Shown here: in pieces, positions 30,683-45,794 of the stretch
How the letters are laid out: each line of letters starts with the position of its first letter
Position numbering within the stretch: the stretch's first letter is position 1
NCBI GenBank assembly: GCA_034620365.1
Contig: JAQGEQ010000126.1
Location: forward strand, 248,001 to 312,000
Length of the DNA: 64,000 nt
DNA from: Pegea sp. RAD2-039
Taxonomy: Eukaryota > Chordata > Thaliacea > Salpida > Salpidae
Direction: 5' to 3'
Translations under genes and position numbers: made by a program
The notes under the pieces: generated by a model
The model's input: the letters and a program-made list of their open reading frames with translations, nothing else
Database searches by the model: none
What the model was told of the DNA's origin: nothing

Positions 30683-33600
30683 ATGAGTAATACGCCGAAG
30701 ACTTCAGCCACAAGAAGACAAATTAGCTCCCAAGATCATGAAAAGATCAAAGAGGAACTTAATCAGGTATCTTAGGTGATTTTATTTTGATATTTTTCAA
30801 ATATATATTTGAAACTTTCTATGTAGCTATAAATATTCAAAATTTTTTTTGGATATCAACTGATTAAAAATAAATTTGATTAACTTGAAATTTATTTTAA
30901 TAATTCTAAACAACAATTTGAAGAAAGCGGGTTCTTTGAAAGGTTTTTACTTTGACAGGCTCTCGCAGAAGTTTTAAAGGAATTACAGATTGAAAAAAAT
31001 TTATCAGCTGATGAAACCTTTCATTCAGATAATTCACATGTTCAAAAATTACTTTGTATATTAGAAGCTAGTTTCCTTCATGGGCTCAAAGTTTGTTGTT
31101 AATAATTTTTGGTCATTATAAATTTTTCTAACTTTCAGTGGTTATAAAAAAGTTGATTACAAAACTGAAAATATTTAAGTAATCTTGTTTAGGTATCTAA
31201 TTTTGAAAGAAGGAAGAATCCTAATGACTTACCACATCCACAATTTTGGGATTTATTGAAGAGAGTTATTCATAAAAATATGGTTAAACAGGTAGGTTCA
31301 AACATTTTAATATTCTGCTTTGAAATTAATCTTCTTTGAATTAAATAATATCCAATAATGGCTAACATGTTTGTAAATAAATACTTTTATTCAAATAATT
31401 AGAAAGTTTTTATTGTATTAATTGTTCATTAAAAACTATTTATATAATTTACAGTGTGCAGCTTTTTCCACACAAACCAGTTTCAAATGTGTTTATATAC
31501 CTACACAATATATGCACTGTCACTTCTGGTATAAATTACTCGCTAAAACTCATTTAGAAAATTATATATTAATAAAATCTTTTTGTTAATCATCTGATAT
31601 TTGTAGATAAATGGACTAAAACAAATAAAAACAAACATCGGAAGATGCAGAGCTTGGCTTCGTATTTCACTCAATGAAAAAGACATTTCTTCTTATTTGT
31701 ATTCACTTATAACAGAGAAGGAATATAAACCTATTTTGAAACGACATTATGAAAGTTATTCTCTATTCAACGATTTGGAACAGGTTTCATCAATTCTCTT
31801 GCTAATTTCTCAGTTTAGTAAAACCAGCTTTTTGTAGGCTGATATTTTTATCAGAAGGATCCAACTAACAGCTGATTTAAATTTTGACATCGGCAGCAAC
31901 TCTTCACTGTTAAACATATGGACTCGCAGCCCTTTGGAGTTAAGCGGAATCATCCAACCTTTGAATAAAAAGTATTTGAATAAAACTCTACTAAGTATTA
32001 AAACATGATTTGTGTTTTCAGAATCCCGATTACAACTACATCTGTTACGAAACGAAAATCAAACACTTTAGCTTCATTTTCTTCTAAAAATCGTCCATCT
32101 CAACTCAATTCAACTCTCAAATACTCCACCTCTTCAAGTAGCAATTCTACAAGGTAGTGGATGACGTCATCATTTCTACCTCTTTAATTTTTGACAATTG
32201 AAATTAAATCTTACTTTTTATCTTTTAGTGTTAGTTCGATATCATCAAGAATCACTGAACATAAGATCGAAGGTTTGAATCAAATTGTTGAAGCAACAAA
32301 CTCGAATTTTGAAACTTTTTTTCAGATGTGAAAACCTTACAGATTAATGAACCTGGTGGAGTCTTACATGCGAGGCATCTGAGCAGGAAAAATAGAAAAA
32401 GAAACGTACCATGTGTGAGTGATTCACATTTGTTGACCTGCAGATAGAGTTGTTCAACAAATTTGTATTTTCAGCAATCCATAGACACCAGCTCTATCTG
32501 TTCCTGGGATTCATTTCGAAGTTTCAATCTTCCCCTAGCTCGACAGACACAGCAAACAAATTTATTAGAGAGTCATTTAGAAGAACCAAAGCGCGTCACT
32601 GAGGTTTATAAATCGAAACTATTGATGTTTGTGTGGAAGCGTGCTTTAAACTGTTAGTTGTAAACCAACCCACGTATATAAATCATTTTATAGAAATTGA
32701 CTGAAGTAGCAACTTGTTTAAGTCTTTGGTTGTGTTTATGTTGAAAAATCACTAAACAGCTTCTAGAGGTTTTTTTCTTTAGATTCACAGAAATTCTTTT
32801 ACATACAAAAATATGAGATTTTATTTGAGTTTGTTTTAAAAATTGATGGTCTTTTCAAAAGTTATAAAAATGTTTGATGTATTTCATAATCTACTGATTA
32901 TAACATTCGTACTTCAAACGGTCTGATGACTTCAATAAAAACATTTACGATTTATTTGTTTAGCCTGGTGAATTTGAGGATGATAAAACTGTTAGTAGGT
33001 CATCACTGATTGAGGGAGAAGCTTCTCTTCCTGATCCTCATCCTAAATTATTTAATGATCTTCAAGTAGAACCAGGAGAAGATAAGATAGATGAAGCAAA
33101 CTTGATGTTCCGGTTAGTTTCTTCTTGGATCTTGCATTTTACTGATTGTGTTTCTTCTTAGATCTACCTCTTCTACAATCACACAAGATCGAAAAGAAGA
33201 TGAAATTGAAGATGATCCACATGCTATCGATATTTATGCAGAACATTCTGATGATGAAAGCGAAGTTGAGATTCTTTCTCAGTTGAATCATCTCGATTCT
33301 ATAAAAGATGATGAAATGTCATCAACAAGTCAGTCTCTTATATTTGCTTGTCATAAAATTCATTTTTTATCAGTTGAAAGTTTTATAGCTGTTACAAAAC
33401 GTCAGCAAAAAACTGATTTCAAAAGTGCAAAGTCTTTAAAAAGTGTTTACAGCATTGAAAATCGAAAATTTATTTATTTACAAACTTTTTTATGTTAAAA
33501 GATTGCGGAAACAGTTTGATGTTCGGATCAGGATGGTCAAGCGATCAGAGGCAATCTTTTGTTGCTGATGAAGATACTGAAGTCCTAAAGAGAGTTGAGA

Positions 33601-36043
33601 AGCAAGAAGAAAAGATGTAAGTTTTCTATTTGACATATTCTGATCTCTCTTTCAATCTTTTTCATTAGATATCGTGAAGGATATCTCCTGAAAAAGAATT
33701 CTCGAATTTTATTCCCTAAAACTCGTTGGCTCGTTCTCACCTCCAATTTTATTCATTGTTATAAAAGTCAGTTAAAAAATTGAAAATTTCTTCATCTTCC
33801 TGATCTTCATCTTCTGATCTTCATCTTCTGATCTTCATCTTCTTAATATTCATCTTCCTGATCTTTATCTTCCTGAGCTTTATCTTCCTGATCTTCATCT
33901 TCCTGAGCTTCATCTTCTGATCTTCATCTCCCTGATCTTCATCTTGCTATCTTCCTGATCTTCATCTTCCTGAGCTTCATCTTCTGATCTGATCTTCATC
34001 TTGCTAATATTCATCTTCCTGATCTTCATCTTCTGATCTTCATCTTCCTGAGCTTCATCTTCCTGAGCTTCATCTTCCTGATCTTCATCTTCCTGATCTT
34101 CATCTTGCTAATATTCATCTTCCTGAGCTTCATCTTCCTGATCTTCATCTTCCTGATCTTCATCTTTCTGAGCTTCATCTTTCTGATCTTTATCTCCCTC
34201 ATCTTTATCTTCCTGAGCTTTATCTTCCTGAGCTTCATCTTCCTGAGCTTCATCTTCCTGATCTTCATCTTCCTGATCTTCATCTTCAGAGCAATCTGCA
34301 ACTTCGAAACCAATTGAAAGTATCGAGTTGTTTGAGGTCCAAGACATTGATAAAAGTCAGATGCTGAGGACTAATACATTGTGGTGAGGGATTTTGTTGC
34401 TTTTTTATTCGAGTAGTTCCAGTGAAAGTTGTGTTTTTTTTTTCATCTAAACATCAACAAACTTCGACAGCTTAAAGATGAACGACGGCGTCAGCCATTT
34501 CTTCGCGTCTCCCGATAGAAACCTCCTCAGTGATTGGGTCAGTGACATCGAAGTCGCGATGTTGAAAGCGAAGTCAGCGACCCTCGACAACTCGTCGTCA
34601 AGTAACGAAAGTGATTTCGACATCATCGAGAACTTCGATGCCATCAACAGTAAGCAGCTGCTTCAAGTGACATCTGACAGTTGAAGGATTAGTTTCAGTT
34701 GAAAATGATGGGATGTTGTTCACTAGTAACCGGATGTTGCTAGGAAGCGATCAACTTCTCGACTGCATCACTAAGATCGCTTGTGAGAAGGGATTAGACG
34801 CTCAGAACTATCAATGCGCTGAATGTACGACTCCTATTGGTTAGTTCATAATTTGTAAATTCTTCTTTATCTTCTGATCTTCATCTTCCTGATATTCATC
34901 TCCCTGATCTTTATCTCATTGATCTTCATCTTCTGATCTTTATCTTCCTGATCTTCATCTCCCTGATCTTTATCTTCCTGATCTTCATCTTCCTGAGCTT
35001 CATCTTCCTGATCTTCATCTCCCTGATCTTCATCTCCCTGATCTTTATCTTCCTGATCTTCATCTTCCTGAGCTTCATCTTCCTGATCTTCATCTCCCTG
35101 ATCTTTATCTTCTGATCTTCTTTCTCGTCAACATCTTAGATGAAATCTTTTTCTAGGGATCATTTACGAGCATCCAAGGATTTGTTCCTTTACCGGCTTA
35201 GCTTACTGCTCTGTATGTCACACCAATGATGAGAACCTCATCCCTGCCAGGATCATCCATAATTGGGACTTTAGAAAGCAAAAAGTTTCTAGAAGGTCTT
35301 CCTCATCTTCAAATCCTACTTCCGGATTTGATTTAGGATCCATTTCAGCTCAAAAGAGTTTCTGACACGGAATTGGCGGCTCCCTTGCATCAACCTTCAT
35401 CACATCAACCCTGCACTATATCGTCACGTGGTTCAGTTGAAGAGTCTGTTGAAGCTCCGAACTCGACTCGTGATGCTTTTTCCTTACTTCAAAACTTGCC
35501 GATTCATCAAACAATCTCAATTAGACAACTTGTGAGATCCTGTCGATGTTGATGACATGAAATAAATGAATTTTTTCAGGTTGAGGGGTCATCATCATAT
35601 GTTGAAAGATGAGAATATCTACAGTAGTCATGACTTAACGCTTGTCTCCAACAATTGTTTAGAAAATGAAGTTGAAAATATCGTAAAGTTTGGAACCGAG
35701 CATGTCCGCACTTGTCAGCTTTGCTCTGCGAAGGGGTTCTTCTGTGAGCTATGTGGGAGTGATGAAGTAAGTGATGATAATATGGTCTTCATCTTCCTGT
35801 TTTATCTTCTTCATCTGATCAAGATAATGAAGTTGATCTTACAGGTGATCTTTTCTTTTGAAGAAGATACTACGTATCAATGTGATGATTGCCATGGACT
35901 TTTTCATAATGTTTGTTTTTTTCCGGATTTTTTTTATCATTTTGTAATATTTTTAAATCTAGAAATGCTTCATCAATATTTCCGAATGTCCTAGATGTAA
36001 ACGAAAAAAAGCGCGATTTCAAGTCAGTCATTCTAAAGATTAG
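30683..36043 (+). CDS. PLEKHM1: PLEKHM1-like RUN/PH/Rubicon-homology protein
   Basis: Twenty-one exons (30683-30766, 30959-31090, 31193-31291, 31607-31783, 31838-31971, 32022-32153, 32229-32272, 32326-32414, 32474-32602, 32964-33112, 33162-33328, 33502-33616, 33669-33766, 34290-34383, 34471-34649, 34699-34839, 35157-35295, 35349-35531, 35580-35766, 35845-35910, 35963-36043) give 872 residues with every phase consistent. A RUN domain fills residues 36-205 (LEASFLHGLK, IGRCRAWLRISLNEK, WTRSPLELSGI). A Ser-rich linker follows. One PH domain lies at about 484-590 (EGYLLKKNSR, WLVLTSNFIHCYK). The Rubicon-homology zinc module at the end has paired Cys (YQCAEC, YCSVC, CQLC, CELC, CDDC, CPRC). Vertebrate PLEKHM1 binds Rab7 and LC3 and joins autophagosomes and endosomes to lysosomes. 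It has two PH domains; only one is seen here, so this may be the ancestral or a reduced form. Confidence 0.9.
33785..34288 (+). repeat. 15-bp CT-rich minisatellite, array 1
   Basis: About 500 bp of tandem units of the type TTCATCTTCCTGATC / TTCATCTTCCTGAGC inside PLEKHM1 intron 13. Because the unit is 15 bp, several frames on both strands stay open and mimic proteins of KMKIRKMKL or FIFLIF type; these are not genes. The intron's acceptor, CATCTTCAG, is formed by the last repeat unit. Confidence 0.9.
34862..35122 (+). repeat. 15-bp CT-rich minisatellite, array 2
   Basis: The same unit, about 260 bp, in intron 16 of the PLEKHM1-like gene, with TTCATCTCCCTGATC variants. A few diverged units also occur in intron 19 near 35790. 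Confidence 0.9.
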
Positions 36044-39000
36044 ATAAAGGTCGGAAGAAGATGGTCATCAACAATTGTTACTTCTATTTTATAGATTTAT
36101 TTATTTATTTTCATTCTACTTGAAGAAATTTTGACCCTGTTCATTTTTCTTGTTTTTCAACTTTTCTGTGCCTTAAAGTTGTTGAAGAGCAAGATGTAAT
36201 GTTTTTATAATTTATTTCTCAAATAATCACCAAAAATTATGGTTTAAAATGGAGCTAAAAAGATTCTTTGAAGCAATTCAATCACTTCAGTGATAACTCT
36301 TCGTCTAAATCTGCTTTTTGGATTTTATTAAGTTAATTTTTCAGTTTTAAATCATTTTGTTTCTATTTATTCAATTATAGTTCCAAAATACTTCTTAAAA
36401 TAAATATATTTTAATTTCTTCAATAAAAATTTGTCTGACCTCAACAGGTTTGATGCTGATTTATCATCTTAGTCAAGTTTAGATCTCAACTCTGAGTTAT
36501 CATTAAGATTTAAAAATTAGTAATTTAATCTGCAGAAAATTGTTTTTTAATAAATATTTAAAATTGTATTAAAAAGTTATCAAAAAACACAAAGTAATCT
36601 TTAAGATTATTAATATTATATTAAATGTTTAAGAACTAAACAACAGATTTGCAACAATTCATATTCGACCTTTTAAAACATAGAACCTTTGATCTGATAC
36701 GTTACAAAAAAGGTTAATTGTGTTTATGGAAAGAATTTTTGCTAATTGTGCCTCAAGCATTGCCAGCGACAAAAGAATAAAAAATGAAAATTTGTTCTCA
36801 AAAACAATGCAAGGATCAGATCAAGGGTATTAGAAACTGGTGATATTGGGAGTATAAGTGGAGCCAGTGATTATTTGCCGCTTCTGTTTTTTGGGAAAAC
36901 CTTGACAATTTTCAAGGCCCATGAACTTTGAGCCTTGTACTTGAAATCAGATAACTGAGCTTTCTTTTAGAAGAAGTTTATTTTCTAGGCTACTCTCTTT
37001 ACACTTATCATGTGCCACTCTAACACGCGAGAGTCTTTTTCAAGCTTCAGTTTATACAGCTTGGCAAGAAACTTGCGTTTGTCCCACCTTTCCTGAAAGG
37101 ACACTTTTAACTTTGGTGACTTGAGACCTTCGCTGTGAGTCTGGTTGTTATATCTTGGGTATGTTTACAAAATCAAAGCCTTGAAAGCACATTTTATGAG
37201 AAAATTTAAGGTCAATATCTTTATTAGTCAATTTATTACTGAGACATTAAAGATCTTGTTTTCTCTTTCTTCTTGGTCCAGAATAAGTGTTTGTGAGTGT
37301 TTGAGCTTTTTGGCAAAGAGTTGCACCTTGTTTGCATTTTTGTTAGAATCAAAATCGCTGAGCACCGAGGTCCATGTGAAGGTTTCTTTGTAGAGGCATC
37401 CATTGATTTGGACAAACTAAATTTTTCTTGTTGATTTCGGCAACATTGTTTCTATTTTGAGATTTGAATTTCACCAATCCAGCGGTTGTTGATTTGCTGA
37501 TGACGGATAACAGGTTTAATTAGAGTTGGATGAGGTAGGTGCTGTGTCAATAGTTCTACATTTAATTTGTTTCATTCGATTCATCTGGTTGCTACCAAAT
37601 ACTTCATAAACTTTCTCGCTCACATTATTACAAGAGAGATGAAACCAGGAGATATTTGCACTTTATTGACAGATCTTCACCGGAGTAAATTTTGCTACAT
37701 TTTTGAGCCATGTTTCTTAGATCCAAGAATGATCCAGATGACCAGGCTGTAAGAACTGGAAAAAATATATAAAAGAATACATTTTAATGATATCAAATCT
37801 TAAAGAGAATTTCTTATTATAAAACAACAACAAAGTAAATAAGAAGTTAGTAACGATTAACAACCGAGCTGTAAACGCATAGAATTATTACAAACTAAAA
37901 TTTCTGATATTAAAAAAGAAAAACTTTATAGAATCAAAACTTTCAAGCAGAAAAAAACATTTTAAGATTTTGTTAAAAATTAGAAACTCAAAGAAACAAA
38001 GCCCTAGGCAATAAATATCTGAAAGTAAATTGCCATAAGTATAGATGTAAATTTAGTTAAATAAAAAGTTGTTATAAAATTAAATCAAGTCACTAAACTA
38101 TTTACTCAACTGTAAAGTCACAAGTTCTAAGAATTTATTTGATACATTTGTAATGTAATGTATTCGATCTAACTCAGGTTTTTTAGTATTTTACATAAAT
38201 GATTTTGTATTTTCAACATTTATTTTCCATACAATGATAGCTTGCTTAAGTTTGCTTAGTTTGATCAGTTAGCTTAAGTCAGTCAGCTGCTATTCCATAG
38301 TGCTTTAAAACGCAGGTTTAAATTCCATCTCGTTTTTGAAAATACGGCATGCCCCATTAAATTCCGCTACGAGCTTTGGGTAAATAGTACTACTACCTTG
38401 TGATTGTTTCGGGAGAAGCAAGAGCCTTGGAAGTAAACCACGCAAATTAGCAAATCTAAAAATGGGGTTGGTTCTGAACACTATACTTTCTACCACCAAA
38501 GTCTATACATAGACGAGTATAAGTTTGGCTGTTATTTATTCCCAATCACTACTTCGGCCAACAAAATTCAAAAAATAAAATAGACTAAAGTTTGAAAGGC
38601 GCCAGCAGCAAAGAAAAAGCATACATTTAGTTTCAGGCCCAAAGTTTTTTTTTATCTTAATTTTGTAGCTCGCGAATTCTTACTGGTCAACGTAACAAAT
38701 GACTAAAATAAGTTTTAACTCTCATCAAGATCACATTTTCATGCCTATAATTATCAAAACCAGCTTTGCTAATACTATCTATGAAAATTCATATTGTTGC
38801 GAGACATGTAATTAACAAATAACTATTTGATAAAACTAAACCTTTTAAAAATATTTTTTCTTGACATATCCCTTTTGAAATTGTTTTAAAGAGCTTGTAA
38901 GATAGATAAGCCTCTTTTTCGGGTAGCTTAGAAAATTTTGGATTGGCATACAATAATAAATTAAATGAAAAGATAAACAATAAAACTATTGTTTAAAAAT

Positions 39001-39213
39001 ATATAGATTTACTTTTCATATTTATGTAAAGATTAGCGACTATTTTTTTAAGGTCGAATTTAGGATCATAAGGCTAATATCAGGGGAAAAACGTTGTCAA
39101 CCATGACGAACTTTACTTATGATCTCTACTTTCTGATTGTAACTAGCTTGTATTAGCGGTCGAACTTGCTCTTTTCTATTTTGCTAGCTTTCTAAACTGT
39201 TAAGACATTAATT
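36044..39213. other. Intergenic region with an unclassified decayed block
   Basis: AT-rich overall, but about 36.72-37.76 kb is visibly less AT-rich and, read on the minus strand, gives interrupted protein-like runs (for example FTWTSVLSDFDSNKN and FQERWDKRKFLAKLYKLKL). I cannot name the source. The piece at 38.30-38.50 kb (-) also has a short open frame of unknown nature. No intact gene is supported. Confidence 0.4.
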
Positions 39214-42143
<2,930 letters not shown>

Positions 42144-43524
42144 TAAGTTATTAATTAGCTAATTAAAGTGCTCACTAGTTGGTTGGCTGGCTTGGTGGCG
42201 CGTTTTTCCTTTCCCCATATTTTAAACCATTCACAATCGCGAATCTCTTTCAAATAAAACTGATTTGAATTAGTTGAATAACTTCAAAGTCTCCCATCAT
42301 TCTTGTTTCCCATGGATTATTCAATAAAGAAGTTTCTTTGAATTTTTCATGTATCTTCGACTGCAATCAAATTGTTCTTACAGTTTGAGGTTAATTAACT
42401 TTTGAGATTAGTTCATCAAAATCCAAGCATTTAACACATGATTAAGTGTAAAGTTCAATGTAAATGTCTAAACCGTAAATAAGTCGACCAGTTCAAAGTA
42501 ATTCGGGTATTGGTGATAATGACCTTGAAACTAAATACTCTATCAACTAGTCTGCTTTCCCTCTTACTAGCCTTCCCGAGTCTATTAATTTTGAGTATCC
42601 AGCAATTCCAATTGATCCGTTTTATATTTCATCTAGTTTTGTCGCTGATTGAACTTAATTCTGGGATCACTTATGCCTTATTGCAGTATTTTCCTATCTT
42701 ACAAAGTAAACTAAGTCTAGATGATGTCATATAATAAGTCAAAATTTCAACTAAGCTCGGCTTTCATGGATTTCTACTTTTATTTATTACAATAAACGCA
42801 AAGGAAGTTGCCTGAAAAGACCTCGCTAATACACAATCCAGCAAATAATATCATATATAACTAAGATAACAATATATAAAGAAAAAGATCTTTGTATAGT
42901 TTACAAGAAATATATTTCTATATAGAAAGTGCAGTCTTATCTTCACCTATCAAGATTATCTTCACCTAGTTAGCTTCACAAAACCCAAGCTTAAGGGGAG
43001 ATCTCAAATACCTTTCTTGCTTGATAACAGCAACCAGCTTGTGATGGGACCAGAGAATAGAGCTAAATTGCTAAAGAATCAATTTAATAGCGTTTTTATA
43101 ACCGACGAAAAGAATCTTTCAAAAAGATTAGGAAGTCCCTATATTGCATAACCATTTGAAAGATTGAGCGGTTTCTGGTTTAAAACATCTTCAATAGTAA
43201 TATATATTAACATTATGGTATATTTTTTAAAACAATTTTTTAAAGTAGCTTCAATATAAATATTAATGATTGTAGAAGTTAGCAAATTAACCACTTATTT
43301 TAATATTAATATAGATCTCTTGTTAAAGTTAATTGTTTTAGCCAAGCTGCATAAAACGACTTAATAATTGTCGATAAGAGTTTTTATCAGTAATTTTTAA
43401 ACAAATATTAATATAAAAGATCAATAAAAAGAGGAAGAACATTTTCCAATTTTTATCTTTATTGGTTTAGAGTAGCTGTTCGTGATGCGATTTATATTTT
43501 CATCATAATATTTTTGAAGCTTAC

Positions 43525-43630
43525 CTGCCTAAATATTTGGTTGGTGACTGGCAAGCGGGTTTTCTAATTTCTAGAAAACAAATAAACTGACCTCACATAG
43601 ATGTTAATGAATAATGATATAGAAAATATG
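43525..43630 (+). repeat. Dispersed repeat family B with hairpin, copy 1
   Basis: Shares with the copy at 58.3 kb the string CTGGCAAG[CT]GGGTT, then TCTAATTTCTA and AAACTGACCTCA. The segment GTTTTCTA-ATTTC-TAGAAAAC forms a perfect 8-bp stem. It lies just upstream of the LINE remnant. Type unknown; SINE-like or an RNA gene relic. Confidence 0.55.
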
Positions 43631-43649
43631 AAAATAATGACAAGATTAT

Positions 43650-44330
43650 TAGTGCAGGGTTAAAGCAAGAAACAAAAAAAGTATTTAAAAAGAACTACTT
43701 GTAGCAGCGCAAGATCAACCGCTACCTACCAAAAACTTCCCAGCAAAAATATGAAAAAATATCCAAATGCAGAATGTGTAAAGCTAAATCAGAAACAATC
43801 GACCCTATATCAGGGTGGTCGTAAACAGCAGGAACAAAATACCTTCAACGCCATAAAAAGTAGCCAAATACCTTGACTGTTGCATTTGCAAATCAACATA
43901 TATTTCTGTAAATTAAAAATGGCACAATCAATCCTGAAACAGTTATGAAAAAAAAACTATTTAATACAAGGACTTTGGCATCAATACAGACTGGAAAATT
44001 ACAACCAACAGATTAGAGCTATGTTGTTGTAAGAGACAGAATCAATAAAATGTGTTCATTGATTGACGTCGCAGTACCAAGCAACATAACTGTAAATATC
44101 AGAAAATTCAAAAAGAAATTCAAATACAAGGATCTAAAAATATAAATCCGAAGAATGTGGAAAGTAAATGCTAAAATAGTTCCAGCTGTGATTAGCGCAT
44201 CATGAATAACATCAAAGAAATTTGAAAAGTTTGTTTGAGATATACCAGGAAAAATTCAAGGAGTTGAAATTCAAAAAATAGTATTATTGGAAGCAACGCA
44301 CATATTGCACAAAGTTTTGATGCTTAACTG
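43650..44330 (+). mobile_element. Decayed LINE, 3' end of the reverse-transcriptase ORF
   Basis: Interrupted forward frames read AAQDQPLPTKNF, CRMCKAKSETIDPISG, a 'KVAKYLDCCICK' block, SLIDVAVPSN, FKYKDLKI, IRRMWKVNAKIVPAVISAS and EIQKIVLLEATHILHKVL. These, in this order, are the C-terminal zinc-knuckle and tail of a non-LTR retrotransposon polyprotein very common in invertebrate genomes ('CRMC..K.ETI.HI', 'K..DL.IE..RMW....K..PVVIGALG', 'AHILRK.L'). The 5' part is missing, as usual for LINEs, and several stops and shifts are present. Confidence 0.75.
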
Positions 44331-44577
44331 AATTTTATGGTTTGTCTAACATTTTTTTATAATGTTGCCTTTCACTAAGACTTTAAGACTTTCACTCTGT
44401 TATTCAGATATTTTTATATTATAGAACAACAAGAATAAAAATTTGCAGGTTATAAGATTAAAACCATACAATTTGACTTTTAGTGGCGCTGTAGTGTGTT
44501 GTATTATCGAAGCTTTTTCTATTTTTTGATAATATTGTTAAATATTTTCATATTTGGCAACACTGTTGAAACTAAAG

Positions 44578-44610
44578 TTTCCCGCCACTACCTCGTGACA
44601 ACGCGCCAAT
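44578..44610. promoter_or_regulatory. Pair of E2F-like sites with a CCAAT box upstream of WEE1
   Basis: TTTCCCGCC at 44578-44586 fits the E2F consensus TTTSSCGC. About 15 bases on, ACGCGCCAAT contains the reverse E2F-like TTGGCGC overlapping a CCAAT box. This GC-rich patch stands out in AT-rich DNA and lies about 1.2 kb before the WEE1 start codon; both WEE1 and CDC6 are cell-cycle genes, CDC6 being a classic E2F target in other animals. Confidence 0.55.
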
Positions 44611-45794
44611 ACTTTGATAAAATGGTTGATAATCTTCGGCATCTGTTTTAATCAATTTATAAGTATACTTGAATTATAATATAATATAGTTTGTTTCCTA
44701 AATAGTCTTTAAGTACGTTTAGATAGTTTTTATTGCGTTTTGGGCGGTAATACTAAACTCAGCTTTATTTTATAAAAATGACTTTATTTAACCATGTTGT
44801 CTTAAAATGTTTGATTCATTTTTATGCTTACAGAAAGTTCATTGCCAAATGGTTAGCTTTTATTTTTCATTTAAAAAAGTTTAATCGATGATTTTTGTAT
44901 GCCTTTTATATGATATTTAGATCTATATAAGATTTTTATTTTAGATTATATTTTTTTATTAAAATGTTTTTGAGAAATTAATTGCGTCATAAAGTATTTG
45001 TTAAGACTAACTATATTGGTAACGTATTTGATTATTAAGTAAGTTTATAGTAACTTTGTTTTTTGATTCATTTTAAATATTAGTTTGATAGTTTTAAATT
45101 TATTTAGGCTAATTTTATCTGATAGAAATTAATTAATTTTAATAAATTTGATTTTAACTTTCAAATCTTTTATATATTTTTTTCAAAATTTGCCAATATT
45201 GTAATAAATGTAAAATGTTTTTTGAATAACAAAATTATATTTTATATATTTAGGTTGATAATATATGACTTATTTATATGATTTACTATGAATTATTCAT
45301 CATTTAATTTTTTTATAGCTTCTTCTGAAATATAGTTTTAATAAACTAGCTTTTAATCTATATTGTTAATTAAGATGTTTCAACTTTTCTATTATTTATT
45401 TATTTGATAGTTTCTTAATAAAAATTTAGAATAATTAATAATGATTGAAACAGATTAATGCTTTTTGATTGAGAAACTTAATGTAAGGCATTTTAAAAGA
45501 TTAATTCCAGAATAACTTTATTTGAAATTTTAGTTTAATTTTATGAATATTAGTTTTTTATATTTCAAAATATTAAATAGTATTTTAATAACAAAAGTTT
45601 ATAACATCCGCAACTTTTTAAAGTTATTTTTTGTTTTATATTTTAATAAGTGCAAACCATGATTAAAGTTTTAATATAAATAAAAATATTGAAAATACTA
45701 AGATAACTAAAATGTATTTATTTTCTTATTTATTTATCCTGTGTGTCTCAACTATAATCTTCATAAAATATTTTTTTAGTGCAAAGAACTAGAC

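Larger units (their letters stand above)
42144..45794. other. Intergenic region: repeat, LINE relic, WEE1 promoter and leader
   Basis: Contains the ATP5F1B polyadenylation signals, one family-B repeat, a LINE remnant and the E2F-like site pair, listed separately. From about 44.62 to 45.78 kb it is AT-rich and ends in an acceptor (TTTTTTTAG at 45779) 15 bases before the WEE1 start codon, so this stretch is probably a 5' untranslated intron or outron. Confidence 0.5.

Noticed and set aside
34026-34347. Several overlapping open frames with KMKIRKMKL, FIFLIF and QEDEDQEDE repeats on both strands
   Set aside because: They are by-products of the 15-bp minisatellite in an intron; the unit length keeps frames open without coding.
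35285-35336. Alternative PLEKHM1 splice using the acceptor GATTTAG at 35336
   Set aside because: Gives a frame unlike the family. The chosen 53-nt intron (35296-35348) restores KEFLTRNWRLPCINL, which aligns with vertebrate PLEKHM1, and both neighbouring phases then agree.
38305-38499. 64-codon minus-strand open frame (NPIFRFANLRGLLPRLLLL)
   Set aside because: No family recognised and no neighbouring exons; could be a repeat relic, but I cannot support it.
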